Source: Mrakia gelida (lineage: Eukaryota; Basidiomycota; Tremellomycetes; Cystofilobasidiales; Mrakiaceae). Taken from it: DNA of 64,000 nucleotides. The notes under the pieces are model-generated. The model was not told where the DNA came from and ran no database searches. It saw only the letters and a list, made by a program, of their open reading frames with translations. Position numbers and translations under genes: made by a program. This document shows positions 45,576-58,514 of the stretch, piece after piece. The stretch's first letter is position 1. Each line of letters begins with the position of its first letter. The stretch lies in NCBI GenBank assembly GCA_024345305.1, contig BRON01000007.1, positions 310,001-374,000 on the forward strand, given 5' to 3'.

Positions 45576-46675
45576 TTATTCTGGACGAGGTTGGTTATGC
45601 AGCTGTAGTAGATGAAGCATATTCCAGAAAGGTGAGAGAGATAGGAAGAGAGAGAGAGAGTCAGGTCAAGAAATGAGACGAGTTGAGGGAGGGAGCGGGC
45701 GAAGGGATGGACAGTTGAGTGTCGAGGGCGAAGTGGGCACCGAGGGGAAGAGGAGAGAGAGAGAGAAACTGGGACGAACGATATCTCTCAGCTGTCCATT
45801 CGCATCGTCGAATTGCTTTTGGAGGTATTTGGCCTGTATTCAACGAGCGAGGCGAAGGAAGGAGAAACGAAAGTGAGCTCGAGCTCGCGAACGAAACGGA
45901 AGTTCAGATGAACACAGGAGAGCGCACCTTCTTGTTCAAGTTGACGATCTCATCTGCGATCTCCTTGGAAGCTGTCGAGTGAGCGGATTCGATTGTTGAG
46001 CGGGGTTGGAGGAGGAACCTGTGAGAGGAGGGAGGAGAAGGGAGGGGAGGGGGAGGTGAGCTTTGGAGGGTTTGGATTCGGGCTGAGTGGATCGGGAGAT
46101 GGGGTGAGGGAGGTGAGGGGTTGGGGTTGTGATGAAGGGGTAGATGGCAGAGTGAGGATGACTCTGCTGGAGCTGGAAGATGTCCTTGACCCTAGGATAG
46201 ATGGAGGACGGGCTCGTCGAGAAGGCAAGGAAGGAAGCGTCGAGCTCAACCCTCCTCCTCCTCCTTCCTCTCTCTCCCTGCCTCCCTCCCTCCCCCCTCT
46301 TCTCTTATCTCCCACTCCACCAACCCAAACGCAAGCGGAACTCACATCTTCCCTACACCCCTGTACATGTTCGCGCCCTCCTCCTTTGGGACCTGATGCA
46401 ACTGCCTCGCTGTGAGCTCGAGTACCCTCTTCTCCCTGTCCTTCCCTGCGAGTTGAGCTCGAACGAGAGAGAGATCCTTCTGAGACCGTTGCAGTTGGCC
46501 TTGGATTTGTTGGAAGATCTGAAAGGCGTTCGAACGAAGGCGCAAAGGGAGGTGGGGAAGGGGCGAGAGAAGGAGAGGGAGGGAGAGGGAGAGGTTAGGA
46601 GGAGCGTCAAGTTGAGGAGGGAGGAGAGAGGGTGGAACGCACACGCTGAATGGTTTGATCGTTCAGAGCTGACAT
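45576..46675 (-). CDS. PFD1: prefoldin subunit 1 (beta-type)
   Basis: Subunit of the hexameric prefoldin chaperone that passes nascent actin and tubulin to the CCT complex. Start ATG 46675 (MSALNDQTIQR), phase-0 splice to IFQQIQGQLQRSQKDLSLVR, AQLAGKDREKRVLELTARQL, VPKEEGANMYRGVGKM, then FLLQPRSTI, SKEIADEIVNLNKK and AKYLQKQFDDANGQLRDI. A short last exon LHNQPRPE ends at TAA 45578-45576. Coiled-coil halves flank the beta-hairpin centred on MYRGVGKMFLL, as expected. Length is normal for the family. Divergent from SNU114, with under 200 bp between the two ATGs. Confidence 0.9.
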
Positions 46676-46872
46676 CGTTGAAGAGATAGAGAAGAGAAGA
46701 GAAAGTGGAGAGATGGGAAAAGAGTAGATGGGTGTGGGTGGTGCAGCAGCGAAACGAAACGAAACGCAAAGGGACGAGAGCGAGATCTCGAGAAGCGTCG
46801 ATTCGATCTTCAAACTCCCACGACCTTCTCCCTCCCTTCCCCTTCCTTTTTCTCCCTTTGGATCTATAGAAG

Positions 46873-49800
46873 ATGGATCAGTACGACGAGGTCAGTCGCC
46901 CTTTCTATATTCCCACCTTTGACTCGGTTCGCTAACGGCTCTCTGTCTTTCTTCGTCGTCCAGTTTGGAAACTACCTCGTTCGTCTCCTTCCCTTCCTTC
47001 TTCGCGTCCTTCTCGAGCTGACCTTCTCGTTCGTTCTCATCTTACAGGGCGAGGACTCTGACGACGACAACTCGGATGTCGAGGACAACAACGGAGGAGG
47101 CCAGTCTTCCGCTCCTCAGCAGCAGCAGCAGGAGTCCGTTCAGCAACCTCTCGAGGGATTCGACGATGAGGACGAGGATATGATGGATGAGGGGCAGATG
47201 GTCAACTTGGGCGTAGATGGTGAGTGCCGACGTCTTATTTATCCGTTCTCGAACGTTGGGTAGGGGAGTGGGGAGGCTGGGTGGGCAGGATGGACGGATG
47301 GGGTGAGCTTCACGTCGAAGGAAGGAGGAAGGGAGGGAGGAAGGAGCAAAGTCACCTCGACGTCTCCATCCTGCTCTTTCCTACCTTTTCGAGACCTCTG
47401 GAGCTCTCACAGGCACCCCAGCCAAAGGCGTATACCCCTCGACCTCTTCACATCAGCTCCTCCAGTCCCGAGGACCCTCCTCCCACCTTTCTCCCCCTTC
47501 AGCCCACCTCAATCTCACCATCCCTCACCATCCCTCTCCCTTCCTCTCCCTCCCTTCTTTCCCTTCCTTCCCCAACTCCCTATCGCAGCTGGACCCTCCG
47601 CCATCGTCCTTCACGAGAACAAGCGATACTACAAAACCGCCGAGGAGACCTACGGAGAGGACGTCGAGACCCTCGTTCAGGAGGAGGACACCCAGCTCTT
47701 GACCGAACCGATCGTCGCGCCCATCAAGGAGAGGAAGTACAACATCGTCGAGAACGAGGATAAGCTCCCCGTTACCAGGTTCGATAAGGGGTAAGTGGCA
47801 AAGACGGCGTGGAAGGAGGGTTGGTGTGAGGAGGAGGGACGGGGAAGGGAGGAAGGCAGGGCTGAAAGAGGTCGAGCTCGCGAAGGATGGAGGATCGAAG
47901 ATCGAAGCTGACCTTTCGTCGCTTGTTTGTTGTGCGTGCTGGTTTGCAGCTTCCTCCTCGACATGATGCACTACCCCGAGATGATGAGGAACGTCGTCGT
48001 CGCTGGTCACCTCCATCACGGAAAGACCGCGCTGATGGACATGCTCGTGCTCGAGACTCACCAGATGACTTGGAACGCCGATACTCCCGTGAGTTCCGGT
48101 CTCTATATCTTAACTCGTACGCTCTCGACGGAGTAGTAGAGCCTTTTTTGCGCTGGTTGGAGACGAAGCTGGAAGAAGGAGAGGCTTCGCGATGGATCGA
48201 CCCTTCGTTTGTCGAGCTCAAGCTGACCGTCCCTTCCCTTCTTCCCTCGTCTTCGTTGCACTCACTCACCAGATCCGCTACACCGACACTCACATCCTCT
48301 CCCGATCCCGAGGAATCTCGATTAAGTCCTCTCCCATGTCGCTCGTCCTCCCCAACACGCGAGGAAAGTCCTACCTCCTCAACATCATCGACACACCCGG
48401 TCACCAGAACTTCGTCGATGAGGTCGCTGCTGCCGCCAGGCTTGCCGATGGATGTGTTCTCGTTGTTGATGTTGTTGAGGGAGTGAGTTTCTCGTTTCTC
48501 ATCTCCTTCGGGGACGGGTTGAGAGGTTTGAGGAGGGGTGGGGATGGATGGGAGAGGTGGGGACGGGCTGAAGGACGAGTCTAGTCGAGTCGAAACGAGA
48601 ACGAGAGCTGACCTTCCCTTGCGACTTGTCTCGCCTCTGCTGCTTTCCTAGGTCATGGCCAACACTTCGGACATCATCCGACATGCTCTCCAGGAGAAGC
48701 TCGCCATCACGCTCGTGGTCAACAAGATGGATCGATTGATCCTCGAGCTCAGGCTTCCTCCCACCGAGGCTTACTACAAGATCAAGCACACCATTGAGGA
48801 GGTTAACAGTGTCATCAGGTGAGTTGTTTACATCCTTTTGCTCTCTTCGAATGAGAAGCGAGGGAAGAGAGAGAGAGCTGACTCGCTTTCCCTCCGTTCG
48901 ACCTCGCTGGACGTCAGCGCCATCAACCCCGACCCAGCTCTTCGACTCTCCCCCGAGCTCGGAAACGTCGCCTTTGCCTCTACCCAGATGGGTTGGTGCT
49001 TCACCCTCAAGTCGTTCGCTCAGCTCTACTCGGACACCTTCGGTGAGCATATCGATCCAGTCCCTGCTCGCTCCCTCCCTTTCGACTCGACGCGTCTCCC
49101 GAACCGAACGCTGACCTCGTTTCGCTGGCTTCTTCCGCAGGTCCCATCGACGTCAACGAGTTCGCTCCTCGACTCTGGGGAAACATCTACTTCGACGAGG
49201 ACACGAGGAAGTTCGGAAGGACCCCTCAGGGAGATATCCCCCGGTCGTTCGTTCATTTCGTTCTCGAGCCGTTGTACAAGCTCTACACTCAGGTTCGTCC
49301 CTCGTCCCTCTGCCCTCTTCTCCTGACTTGCCCGCTGTGTCGATGTGAACGCTCGAGGAGAGCTCAGACGAATCGAACTGACGCGTCTTCTCGTCTCGTC
49401 CCTTCTTCCCCTCTCTCTTCGTCTCCTCCCTCTCCTCATCATCTCCATTGTCGCCTCAATAGGTCCTCAGCGAGGATACCGCCAACCTCAAGGAGACTCT
49501 TCGAACCCTCGGAATCGAGCTTCCCGCTGCGACCTACAAGATCGACGTCAAGCCTCTGCTCAAGGTCGTCTGCGAGCAGTTCTTCGGACCCTCGACTGGT
49601 TTGGTCGACATGATCATCGAGCACGTGCCGAGTCCTCGAGATGGAGCTGAGAGCAAGGTGAGTCTTGAGAGTTGAGCTGAATCTGAGGCGATCGTTCTCC
49701 TCGCTCGGTTCGCTGACCCTCTCGACCTTTCCTTTCCCTTCATCCGCTGCCACTCTCCTCCTTCTCTCATCCTCCCAACCACCACTCTCCTGTCTCCCCA

Positions 49801-52178
49801 GATCAAATCCACCTACACCGGACCTCTCAACACCGAAGTCGCCGCCTCGATGCTTTCCCTCGACCCTGCCGGTCCCGTCGTCTTCCAGGTCTCGAAGCTC
49901 TACCACACCGCCGACGCTCTGGAGTTCCGAGCCTTCGGACGAGTCATGAGCGGAACGCTGAAGGTTGGAGACAAGGTCAAGGTCCTTGGAGAGGGCTACT
50001 CGCCTGAGGACGAGGAGGACATGGTTCTCGCCATCGTCGAGAACATCTGGGTCAGCGAGTCGAGGTCAGTCCGACGACGCGTCGAGGTTTTGAGGTCGAG
50101 AGTAAGAACGGACCAGTTTGCTGACTCGCCTGCTTCATTTCTTCCAACAGATACTTCATCGAAACCCCCTCCGCCCCCGCCGGATCCCTCGTCCTCCTCG
50201 GAGGAGTCGACAACTCCATCTCCAAAACCGCCACCCTCGTCTCCACCTCCCTCGAAGACGAACCCTACATCTTCCGTCCCATCAAGCAAATCACCCAGTC
50301 CGTCCTCAAAGTAGCAGTCGAACCTATCGCTCCCTCGGAACTCCCCAAAATGCTTGACGGCCTCAGGAAGATCAACAAGTCCTACCCTCTCGTCTCAACG
50401 AAGGTCGAGGAGAGCGGAGAGCATGTCATCCTCGGAACGGGAGAGCTCTACCTCGACTGCGTGCTGCATGATCTGAGGAGGTTGTTCGCGGAGATTGAGA
50501 TCAAGGTGTCGGATCCGGTGGTGCAGTTTAGGGAGACGGTGATTGAGACGAGTGCGTTGAAGGTTTATGCGGAGACGCCGAATAAGAAGTGAGTCGCGAC
50601 CTGCTCTCCCTCTTTGTCTCTTTCTTTCCTTCGGGCTTTCGACTTCGCGAGCTGACTTCTCCTCGTTCCTCGCTCGTCGTCGTGTTCAGGAACAAACTCA
50701 CCATGATCGCCGAGCCTCTGGAGAGCGGGATCGCGGAGGATATCGAGTCGGGGAGGGTGACGATGAGGATGTCGGCCAAGGAGCGAGGCAAGCACTTCGA
50801 GGGGAAGTACCAGTGGGATCTGCTCGCTTCGAGATCGATTTGGGCCTTCGGACCAGATGAGAACGGACCGAATATCCTCGTGGACGATACTTTGCCTTCG
50901 GAGGTTCGTCGCTTCTCTCTCTCGTCGTTCGTTGTTCCTTCGCGTCGCTGACTCGCTCGTTTCTTTCCGTTGTTCCCTTGGTCCTTGGTTCGCAGGTCGA
51001 CAAGAAGCTCATGCTCAGCGTCAAGGAGTCGATCAAGCAGGGTTTCCAGTGGGGAGCTCGAGAAGGACCTTTGTGTGATGAGCGTGAGTCTTCGCCCTCT
51101 TGGTCGAGTCGAGCGAAGGAATCGATCTGACTTTCGTACGTTCCTTTTCGTTTTCGGTTCTCAGCGATACGGAACGTCAAGTTCAGAATCCTCGACGCGA
51201 CCCTCGCCAGCGAGGCTATCTTCCGAGGGAGTGGTCAGATCATCCCTACCGCTCGACGAGTTTGCTACTCTTCTTTCCTCATGGTTCGTCACCCTTGCTC
51301 TCCTTCCCTTCCCCCTCCCTCTCCCTCTCTCGTCGTGTCTCCACCCAACTCACTCCCCACTCCATCCGCTTCTCTCCCTTCGCAGGCCTCCCCCCGTCTC
51401 ATGGAGCCCATGTACTCCGTCGAAGTCCAAGCTCCAGCGGATTGCGTTTCAGCCGTCTTCACCGTTCTCGCTCGTCGTCGTGGTCACGTCACCAAGGACA
51501 TCCCCAAGGCTGGGTCTCCCCTCTACACCGTCAAGGCTCTCATCCCCGTGCTCGACGCCAACGGTTTCGAGACGGATCTCAGGACTGCGACTCAGGGACA
51601 GGCGTTCTGCATGCAGACGTTCGACCATTGGGCTATCGTTCCTGGTGAGTTTTGACTTTCGTTTCGTCTTCTTTGGTGGAGAACGAGGGACCTGACTTTG
51701 CGAGTTGACGTTTTAGGGGACCCTACCGATACCTCGATTGTTCTTCGACCTTTGGAGCCTGCGACTGGACAGGTGAGTCTTCGTTTCGAGCGACTTGAAC
51801 TCGACGCGTCTCGTTTCGTTTTTGCTGACCTTCCCTCTCCTTCGCTTTCCCTTCTCTTCCAGTCCCTCGCCAGGTTCGTTCTCCCTTCCATTCCCTCTTT
51901 TTCTCTCGACCCTTCTCGAACCCCGAACTGACTTCTCTTCTTTCGCCCTCCCGTTTTCCCAGGGATCTCTGCCTCAAAGTTCGTCGTCGAAAGGGACTCA
52001 GCGACTCGGTTTCTCCCTCGAAGTACCTCGAGGACGGTGAGCCCTTCCTTCTTTCTCTTTTTCGGTGACGAGGAGTTAGAGCGAAGAATGGAGTTGACCT
52101 TGCTTCGGTCTGGTTGGGTATTCTGCAGAGACGATCATCGCTTTGTCGGCTTCGGGGAACGCGGACCTGTTGGGTTGA
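46873..52178 (+). CDS. SNU114: U5 snRNP GTPase Snu114 (EFTUD2)
   Basis: EF-2-like GTPase of the U5 snRNP that controls spliceosome activation and disassembly with Brr2 and Prp8. Start ATG 46873 ([20 protein letters not shown]), with an acidic N-terminal region typical of the family. GTPase motifs: [12 protein letters not shown] (P-loop), [12 protein letters not shown] (switch I), [18 protein letters not shown]. Later domains: [118 protein letters not shown] and [20 protein letters not shown]. It ends [20 protein letters not shown] with TGA at 52176-52178. Many short introns. Confidence 0.95.
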
Positions 52179-54429
52179 GCGAAGGAGGGAGGAGGAGAGG
52201 AGGGTTTCTTATCTGTTCAAGCGAAGCTGATCTACATGCGATCTTGCTTCGACGATTGGCCGTTCTCGCAAGCATGCCGTTGCTGCGTCCGTGCTCAGGT
52301 GGAAGAGGGGGAGAGGAGCGAGGAAAACAAGCTCGCACGTCTCGACGACAACATGGAGTCGCGTCTTGAGCTCGAAACGAGAACGAATCGAAGAGGTCGT
52401 TCGCTGCTGGTCGCTCCCGCTCTTCTCCTCTCTCCCTCTCGCGCTTAACGATCCGCAAATTCTCACGGCTTATCCATTGGACCTCACCCAACCCAGCTCT
52501 CAGATCCGTATGAAAAGGCCATCTTCCTCAAAGGCCTGTTCGCTTTCGGCCATCGATTTTTCTCTCTCGCGCGCCCTGTACTCTCCTTTGAGACAGTTCG
52601 AAGACTGCTCGAAGCTGTCGGTCTCAGGGATTCGCCATCCTATCTCTCACCCATCTTCCCCTATCTTCCAAACACACAACACAAACAGAAAAAAGCTGGA
52701 ACGTCGAGAGGAAGAGGGAGGAGATCGATGGCCAAAGGGCCTGTCCTCCTTTTTCTCTACGCCCCCGTCTCGAGAGAAGAGAAAGAGAGACGCCCCTTTC
52801 TCGTCCTTGAGTGGGTGGGTGGGTGTCCGAGGTCACCCGAGGGTTGAGTATATATCTACGGATGGTTGGGGAAGAGTGAGGTCTGAGAAGAGGCGGACCG
52901 GAGGGGATGGAAAGCGAGCGAAGGGAGAGAGAGCTGTTCGGATCTCGAAACGCGTGTCTCGATGTTTAGAGGAAGGCAAGTTGACGCTGAGGATCTGGCG
53001 CAGAAGGAACTCTTCTCTGAGAGGGCAGATTCGACGTAGGTGCTGAGGCGAGAGCGCGAATGGGCCCTCGAAGCTAAGGGTCGCTCGTCGGCGACGACGC
53101 GTCGAAACTCGACTTTCTCTGGTCCTTTCGAGCTATCTCGCTCGGTCCCATGCCGAGGTTAGGAAAGCTGCGCATGCAGAGCTACATAGAGAGGCTGCTA
53201 GCTCGTCCCGTCAATGGGTATAGCACCATCAAAGGGAAAACCAACCCGAGTCGTGCCCGACCCTTCGCCATCTACTCGTCGTCTGCCGCGGTTCTACTTG
53301 TTCTCCATCCCTGGCGGAGCACGCAAAACCTGGCAGCATCGAAGCGAAGCTTAAACATCTCCGCCTCCTCTGAGTGAGCTGCCGAGCAGGTTTGCCGGAA
53401 GGAGATCAAAGGGAGGGAAAGGTGCGACGCACGTCAAACAGGCAAAGCAGCTAGCTCATTTGCGAGAGACGTGAAAGACCGACGACGACATCAGCATCCG
53501 CTTCTGTTCCAGAGAGCCTTTTGGGGGCACTTTTTCCCATGGCTCTGGATCGCGTCTCGATGTGGAAAAATCTCGATAAAGTGGTTTCTCTTTTGCTGGA
53601 ACCTCCGAGCGGAGAGAGCGAGAACTGACAAAACGCGACGCGACTTCTCTTCTCGTTCTCGACTTGCTCCTCCCCTCCCTTCGCTCTCTCGAAGCATCCG
53701 AGGCCGAGATGCGCCTATTAGGATTCGGTTTCTGTGAGTCTCGTCGAAGAGGGTGTGATTCCCATCTCAGAAAGACGCGTCGTTGGGAAGAAAGCGTTTG
53801 CAAACCTTGTTCCGTCGCCTCCACGGAACCCTGAGTGGGTTCAGCCTCTCTTCAGCCACTTTGGTCGGCCGAGACAAGACAGCGCCCCTGCTTGAGTGTT
53901 CGTCGAATCAGGGAAGATTTTGAACGGGGCAAGAAACAGGTTTCCCTGTTTGGCGAAGGAGTCGGTGAAGAACGAGGCGAGATCGTCGTACCCTCTTTCT
54001 CTCGTTGTTATCACTTAAATTCAGGGCCCATCTCGCGAGCATACAGAGATCTGCATGTGAACGAGGCTCTGCCATCGGTGCTGTTTTGATCACTCGAAAA
54101 GCTCGTCCTCCTGAGCCTCGCCTCTCTCCGTGGAGGGCTACTGAATGAAGCGAAGAAGAAAGGACGCGAACAAGGAGCGAGAAACCATCTTTCGACGCCT
54201 CTGTATTTTCTTGTGGGGAGAGGAAGGGGAGACTCGTCTTGGAGCTTTACGCAGGCTGAGATTTCTACGATGACAGACCAGGCTTGGGAAGAGAGGGCCG
54301 GTCTTTCCTGAGGTCCCCCTTCCTCGAACCTGGAATCCTGACCTCGTTCGCCTCCCAACCACCTCCTCCTCTCCCGGAAAAACTCCCCTTCTCGCTTCCG
54401 TTCTTCCTTCATCTCTCTCATCATCCTTT
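52179..54429. other. long gene-free stretch upstream of the velvet gene
   Basis: About 2.25 kb without a supported gene on either strand. Open frames here have no family motif and no consistent splice pattern. The stretch includes a GGGTGGGTGGG run near 52803, an AT-rich patch TATATATC near 52850, and two GACGCGTC palindromes (about 53097 and 53775). A long regulatory region or leader of the velvet gene, or an unrecognised non-coding RNA, are possible. Confidence 0.45.
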
Positions 54430-57400
54430 GATGGAGATGGACCCTCCCTTCAAGCGGCCTCGTCCCTACGAAGAGGATCAGCTTCTTCCTCCTCTCACGG
54501 GTAGCTCCTTGTCTTCCGCCGTCGACCTTCCTTCCTCCTCCTCCTCCTCCCTTCCTCCCTTCCCTCCCTTCGCCTCCTACTCTCTTCAACCTCCTTCCAC
54601 CTCCTCCTCAGCCTCAGGATCAATCGAGAAGGCCAAGAGGAAGGTCCCTCCAGCAGGGAAATCACGACTCCAAGACCTCCAGAAGGGACCGAGCCCCATC
54701 CCAGCTCTCGAGTCTTTGGGCGATGGAATCTGGGTCGGTCAGCTCGAGAGAGACAAAATGGGGTTCGGCAGGTACGTTCTTGTGGTCCATCCATCTCAGA
54801 TATATACTCCTCGACGTCTAACCTCTTCAAATCTGCATTCTATCGAAGGCGGTACCAGCTCGTCGTTCGTCAAGATCCCGCACGAGCCAGGCTCTGTTCG
54901 TTCAAGGAGGAGAATGTGACCAGTTGAGTCCTCGTTTCCTCCCCTCCTTCCTTCTCGTACCTTTGTTTGGCCTCGATGGGTCTTGGAGACACGACTCGTC
55001 CTAGTTTGGTCCCCACACGGGTTCCCTCCGTTCGTCTCCTGGGCGAGAAGAATCGTCGGAAGGTTGCGTCGAGCGACCCGATCGCGCTCTTTGCTTCCTT
55101 GCCTTTCGCCTTCTGAACTCTTCTCGTTCGGTATCCTCTACTGCTGGAACCTGGGTCTCGCTCCGACGCTTTGTGTGTGACGGCTGAGTAGTCGTATGTT
55201 GCAGCGGAATTCAGCTCGACTCAAGAAGAGGAGGAGTGGAGCAAGGGAAGGGGAGGTCGTCCAACCCTTCACTCTCCTCATCTCGCAATTCGAACCAAAC
55301 CTCGTATCTTATCTCTAGCGAGCGCAGAAGCTGACTTTCCTTCTCCCCTTCTTTCTTCAGCCGACCGACGTCCCATAGATCCTCCACCCATCATCGAGAT
55401 TCGAACGTCCGAAACCGACCCAACCGAATTCCTCGAGTGCACTTCCCTCTTCCTTCGAGCCACCCTCGTCGCCGCCAACCCTACCGTTCGACCTCCTTCC
55501 CCGCCTTCACAACGTTGGGACTCGAACGGAAACAGCAACTGGTATCCCTCGCCGCACAACGGAGCGAACGGAGACTACTACGCGCAGGGAGGGTCATCAG
55601 GATCAGCTCGTCCCCCTCCAAGTCAGAACGGAGAGGTCGATCTGGATCAGTACGAGGTCGTCAAGACGCCTGCAGGAGGAGAAGCTACTGCTGGAGAGGT
55701 CGTGTTGACGCCAGAGAAGTTGAAGGACTTGAATGGAGCCTGTGAGTCGTGGTCGTCTCTTCTTCGCTTCCTCGTCGCAGGCGTCTCGAGTTAATCGAAC
55801 TCTGATCGCCTCAAATCGATCTCTCATTTTCCCCTTCTGCAGTCAGCAGCTTCTGCGTCTTCTCAAAGCTCTCGGTTCGAGTTCCAGGAGTCTTCAGGCT
55901 CAAGATGACGTTGTACGAGACGATAGGGTCAGTCCAGCTCTCCTTCTCTGCGAACGCGAACGTGTCGAGAGTCGACCCCTTTCCTTTCTTATCGATGAAG
56001 AACGAGGGCGCGATCCCCGATGTCTACACCTCTGATATCCCCCTCTTCTTTTCTCACGACCTCTACAGAGCTCAAGTCGTCAAGATGGCCAGCGTCCTCA
56101 CGGATAAGTTCGAAGTCTACTCACCGAAGGTTCGTTCGTTCTCGACGCGTCGTCACTTCACACGCGAGCGGATCGGCAGCCTTCGAAACATCTCGCTGAT
56201 CTCTTCTTTGTTCCTCCGCTTCAGAGGTTCACTGGGATGAAGGAGTCGACTCCGCTCACTCGACACTTCGCACACCAAGGCCTCAAGATCAAACTTCGAG
56301 CCGGGAGCACCGTCGCCAACATCGGAAAGACGAAACGAGCAGCTACCTCCTCGTCGACGATACCTTCGGAGTACTCTGATGGAAGAGAGCTGAGAGTCAT
56401 CGATGAGGATCCTTCACGGCCAGCATCGAGAGGTTCGCGGCGAGGTGAGTCTGGTTCCCGCGCGTCGTCGTCGTCGAGGAACGAAAGGCGACTCGAACGA
56501 CGGACTGACGACTTCGCTCTCTTCTTCCATTCATCCTCTCCTTCTAGACCTTCAACTACCACCTCCTATACCATCAGTCATGGCACCTCTCCCTGGTGTC
56601 CCCTTCCCCGATCTCCCACCCTACTCAGGATCCTCTTCCGCTCCTCGACAACACCTCCCGTCCATCGGTGACCTCTCCGCCTTCTCTCTCGCCTCGTCCT
56701 CCACCACCTCCGGCCCTTCCCACTTCACGATACCTCCACCACATCCCAGTCGACCTCCTCACCCTCTCACTCCTTGGCAAGCCCCTCCACCTTCGATGAT
56801 CAGGGAGAGTCCGTCGCAGCCTCGATTCGAGCAGCCTCGACGCGACCAGCAGTCGGAATCGTACTCGTCGGACGGACGAGGAAACGGCTCAGCAGGAAAT
56901 GGATCGGCGGGATACTACCAGGGAGGAGCCTACTCGTCGGATGGGAGAGACAACTACCCTCCAGCACCGACCCACTACTTCTCAGGTTCAGGACGAGATC
57001 ATCCCTCGTACGGAGCTCGACCGTCGTCGCCCGAGTCGCATTGGCGAAGCAACTACATCCCAGGATCGAACTCGCTTCCCTTCCTCTCGAATCAAGGTGG
57101 ACTTCACTCTCCAGGTCTCCCTACTACGCATGCCTCCACCGTCCACGCGTCCTCCCATCCTCACCACGCGGGATACCTTCACCACCCTCCAGCTCCTCCT
57201 CCTCCTCAAACCGCGAACGACCAGGTCCCTACCACCCTTCCTCCTCTCTCCCAGAGCTCCAACTCATCCTCCACCCCCTCTTCGACTTCGAACCCGAACA
57301 CGAACCCAAACTCGATCCCCTTTCCCATCGCGGACAACCCTTCCAGAGCTCAACAACACCTCTCCCAACCCTCCTCGCTTCGCTACGACTCGACCTTCCC

Positions 57401-57851
57401 CTACCCTCCTCCTCACCACCACACCTCTGCCTCCTCGATGGCTTCTCGACCCAAGAAGGCTCATCTCTCGACGAGAGGAGGACTCGACGCTCACGGCTAC
57501 TCGCATCGACCCAACCTCGCTCGCGACGACGGCGCCCTTCCCGGTTCAGTTCGTCCTGAATATCCCTTCCCTTATCCCAGTCGTTCGTCCTTCTTTCTCT
57601 CTCTCCTCCATCTTCTTCCTCTTCTCGTCTCTGACTGGATCTTTCCTTTCTTCTCTCCTCCAGAACCTCAACACCAGTACTTTCCTCGAGGAGGAGGAAC
57701 CGTCGGTACGACCGGAAGCCATCTCGGCGGCGTGACTTGGAAGGAGCCTCTCAGTCGAAGTGTCGGAGTCTACGAAGGACAAGGGACGTTGGACCATGAG
57801 GCGCAGGAGATGGAGGAGGAGGGCTACGGTGCCAGCTCGGGGATGCAGTAG
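54430..57851 (+). CDS. velvet-domain transcription regulator
   Basis: Fungal velvet family protein (VelB/VosA/VeA fold related to Rel), nuclear regulator of development and secondary metabolism. Start ATG 54430 (MEMDPPFKRPRPYEEDQLLP). The velvet domain is split over exons: RRYQLVVRQDPARARLCSFK, TDRRPIDPPPIIEIRTSE, EFLECTSLFLRATLVAANP, a Gly/Ser/Asn-rich insert, SSFCVFSKLSVRVPGVFRLK, PDVYTSDIPLFFSHD and DKFEVYSPKRFTGMKESTPL with THHFA-like TRHFAHQGLKIKLR. A long Ser/Pro/His-rich tail follows (APLPGVPFPDLPPYSGSSSA onward) and a last exon ends EEEGYGASSGMQ with TAG at 57849-57851. The insert inside the domain is longer than in typical ascomycete members. The exact subtype is not resolved. Confidence 0.88.
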
Positions 57852-58514
57852 GGTTCACGACTCCCGCGGGGAGATCTCGGACGCGTTTCGTTTCGTTCTC
57901 GTCTTCATTTTTGGGTTTTCACCTCTGCCTCGCCCTCTCCTTTCTTTGCTTTCATTCAACTTTTCTTTCTCGTTACTGTCTCGTTCTGTTCTCTTTCTGC
58001 CCTCTCTCTCACACACTCTCACGACCTCATGCTTTTCGTTTCGTTCTCGTTTCTCGCTCTGTCTCTCTGCTGTTATCGCCTCATCTGCAGCCAACGTACA
58101 CGCAACTCGCTTCTCTTGTTTTGATTTCCCCCTTTATCTTTCTGCAACGAACTTCTATACTTATGCGTACCGCAACCCACGCCCATACCGTCTCTCGTCT
58201 CACTCTGCTACCATCTTCGCTCACATCTCATCTCCTCGTTCCTCACTTTTGTACGTTTCGACGTTGATTACTCGCCGTCGCTGTCGCTCGATGTAACGTT
58301 ATCGAAGCCATGCTTCCTTGCCTCGATCTGTAAAGGTTTTCGAAAGCAAGCGAGGGAGCGAGCCCTCGACAAAAGACGAAGAAGAAAGGCGACGAAGGAC
58401 GAAACGGAACGAACCGAACGCGTCCTCGCCCCCTCCTTTCTTCTCTCTCTTTCTCCCCAACACAAGTCAGTCAAAAACACATCATCAAACCCCCACAAAT
58501 CTACCTACACACAC
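57852..58514. other. convergent intergenic region, 3' flanks
   Basis: Lies between the 3' ends of the velvet gene (+) and the mL44 gene (-). It is T/C-rich on the plus strand (57900-58260) and probably holds both 3' UTRs. No gene supported. Confidence 0.45.

Noticed and set aside
52291..53046. Plus-strand 251-residue frame after SNU114
   Set aside because: No recognisable family, no splice signals in keeping with the neighbours, and composition typical of chance frames in GC-rich DNA.
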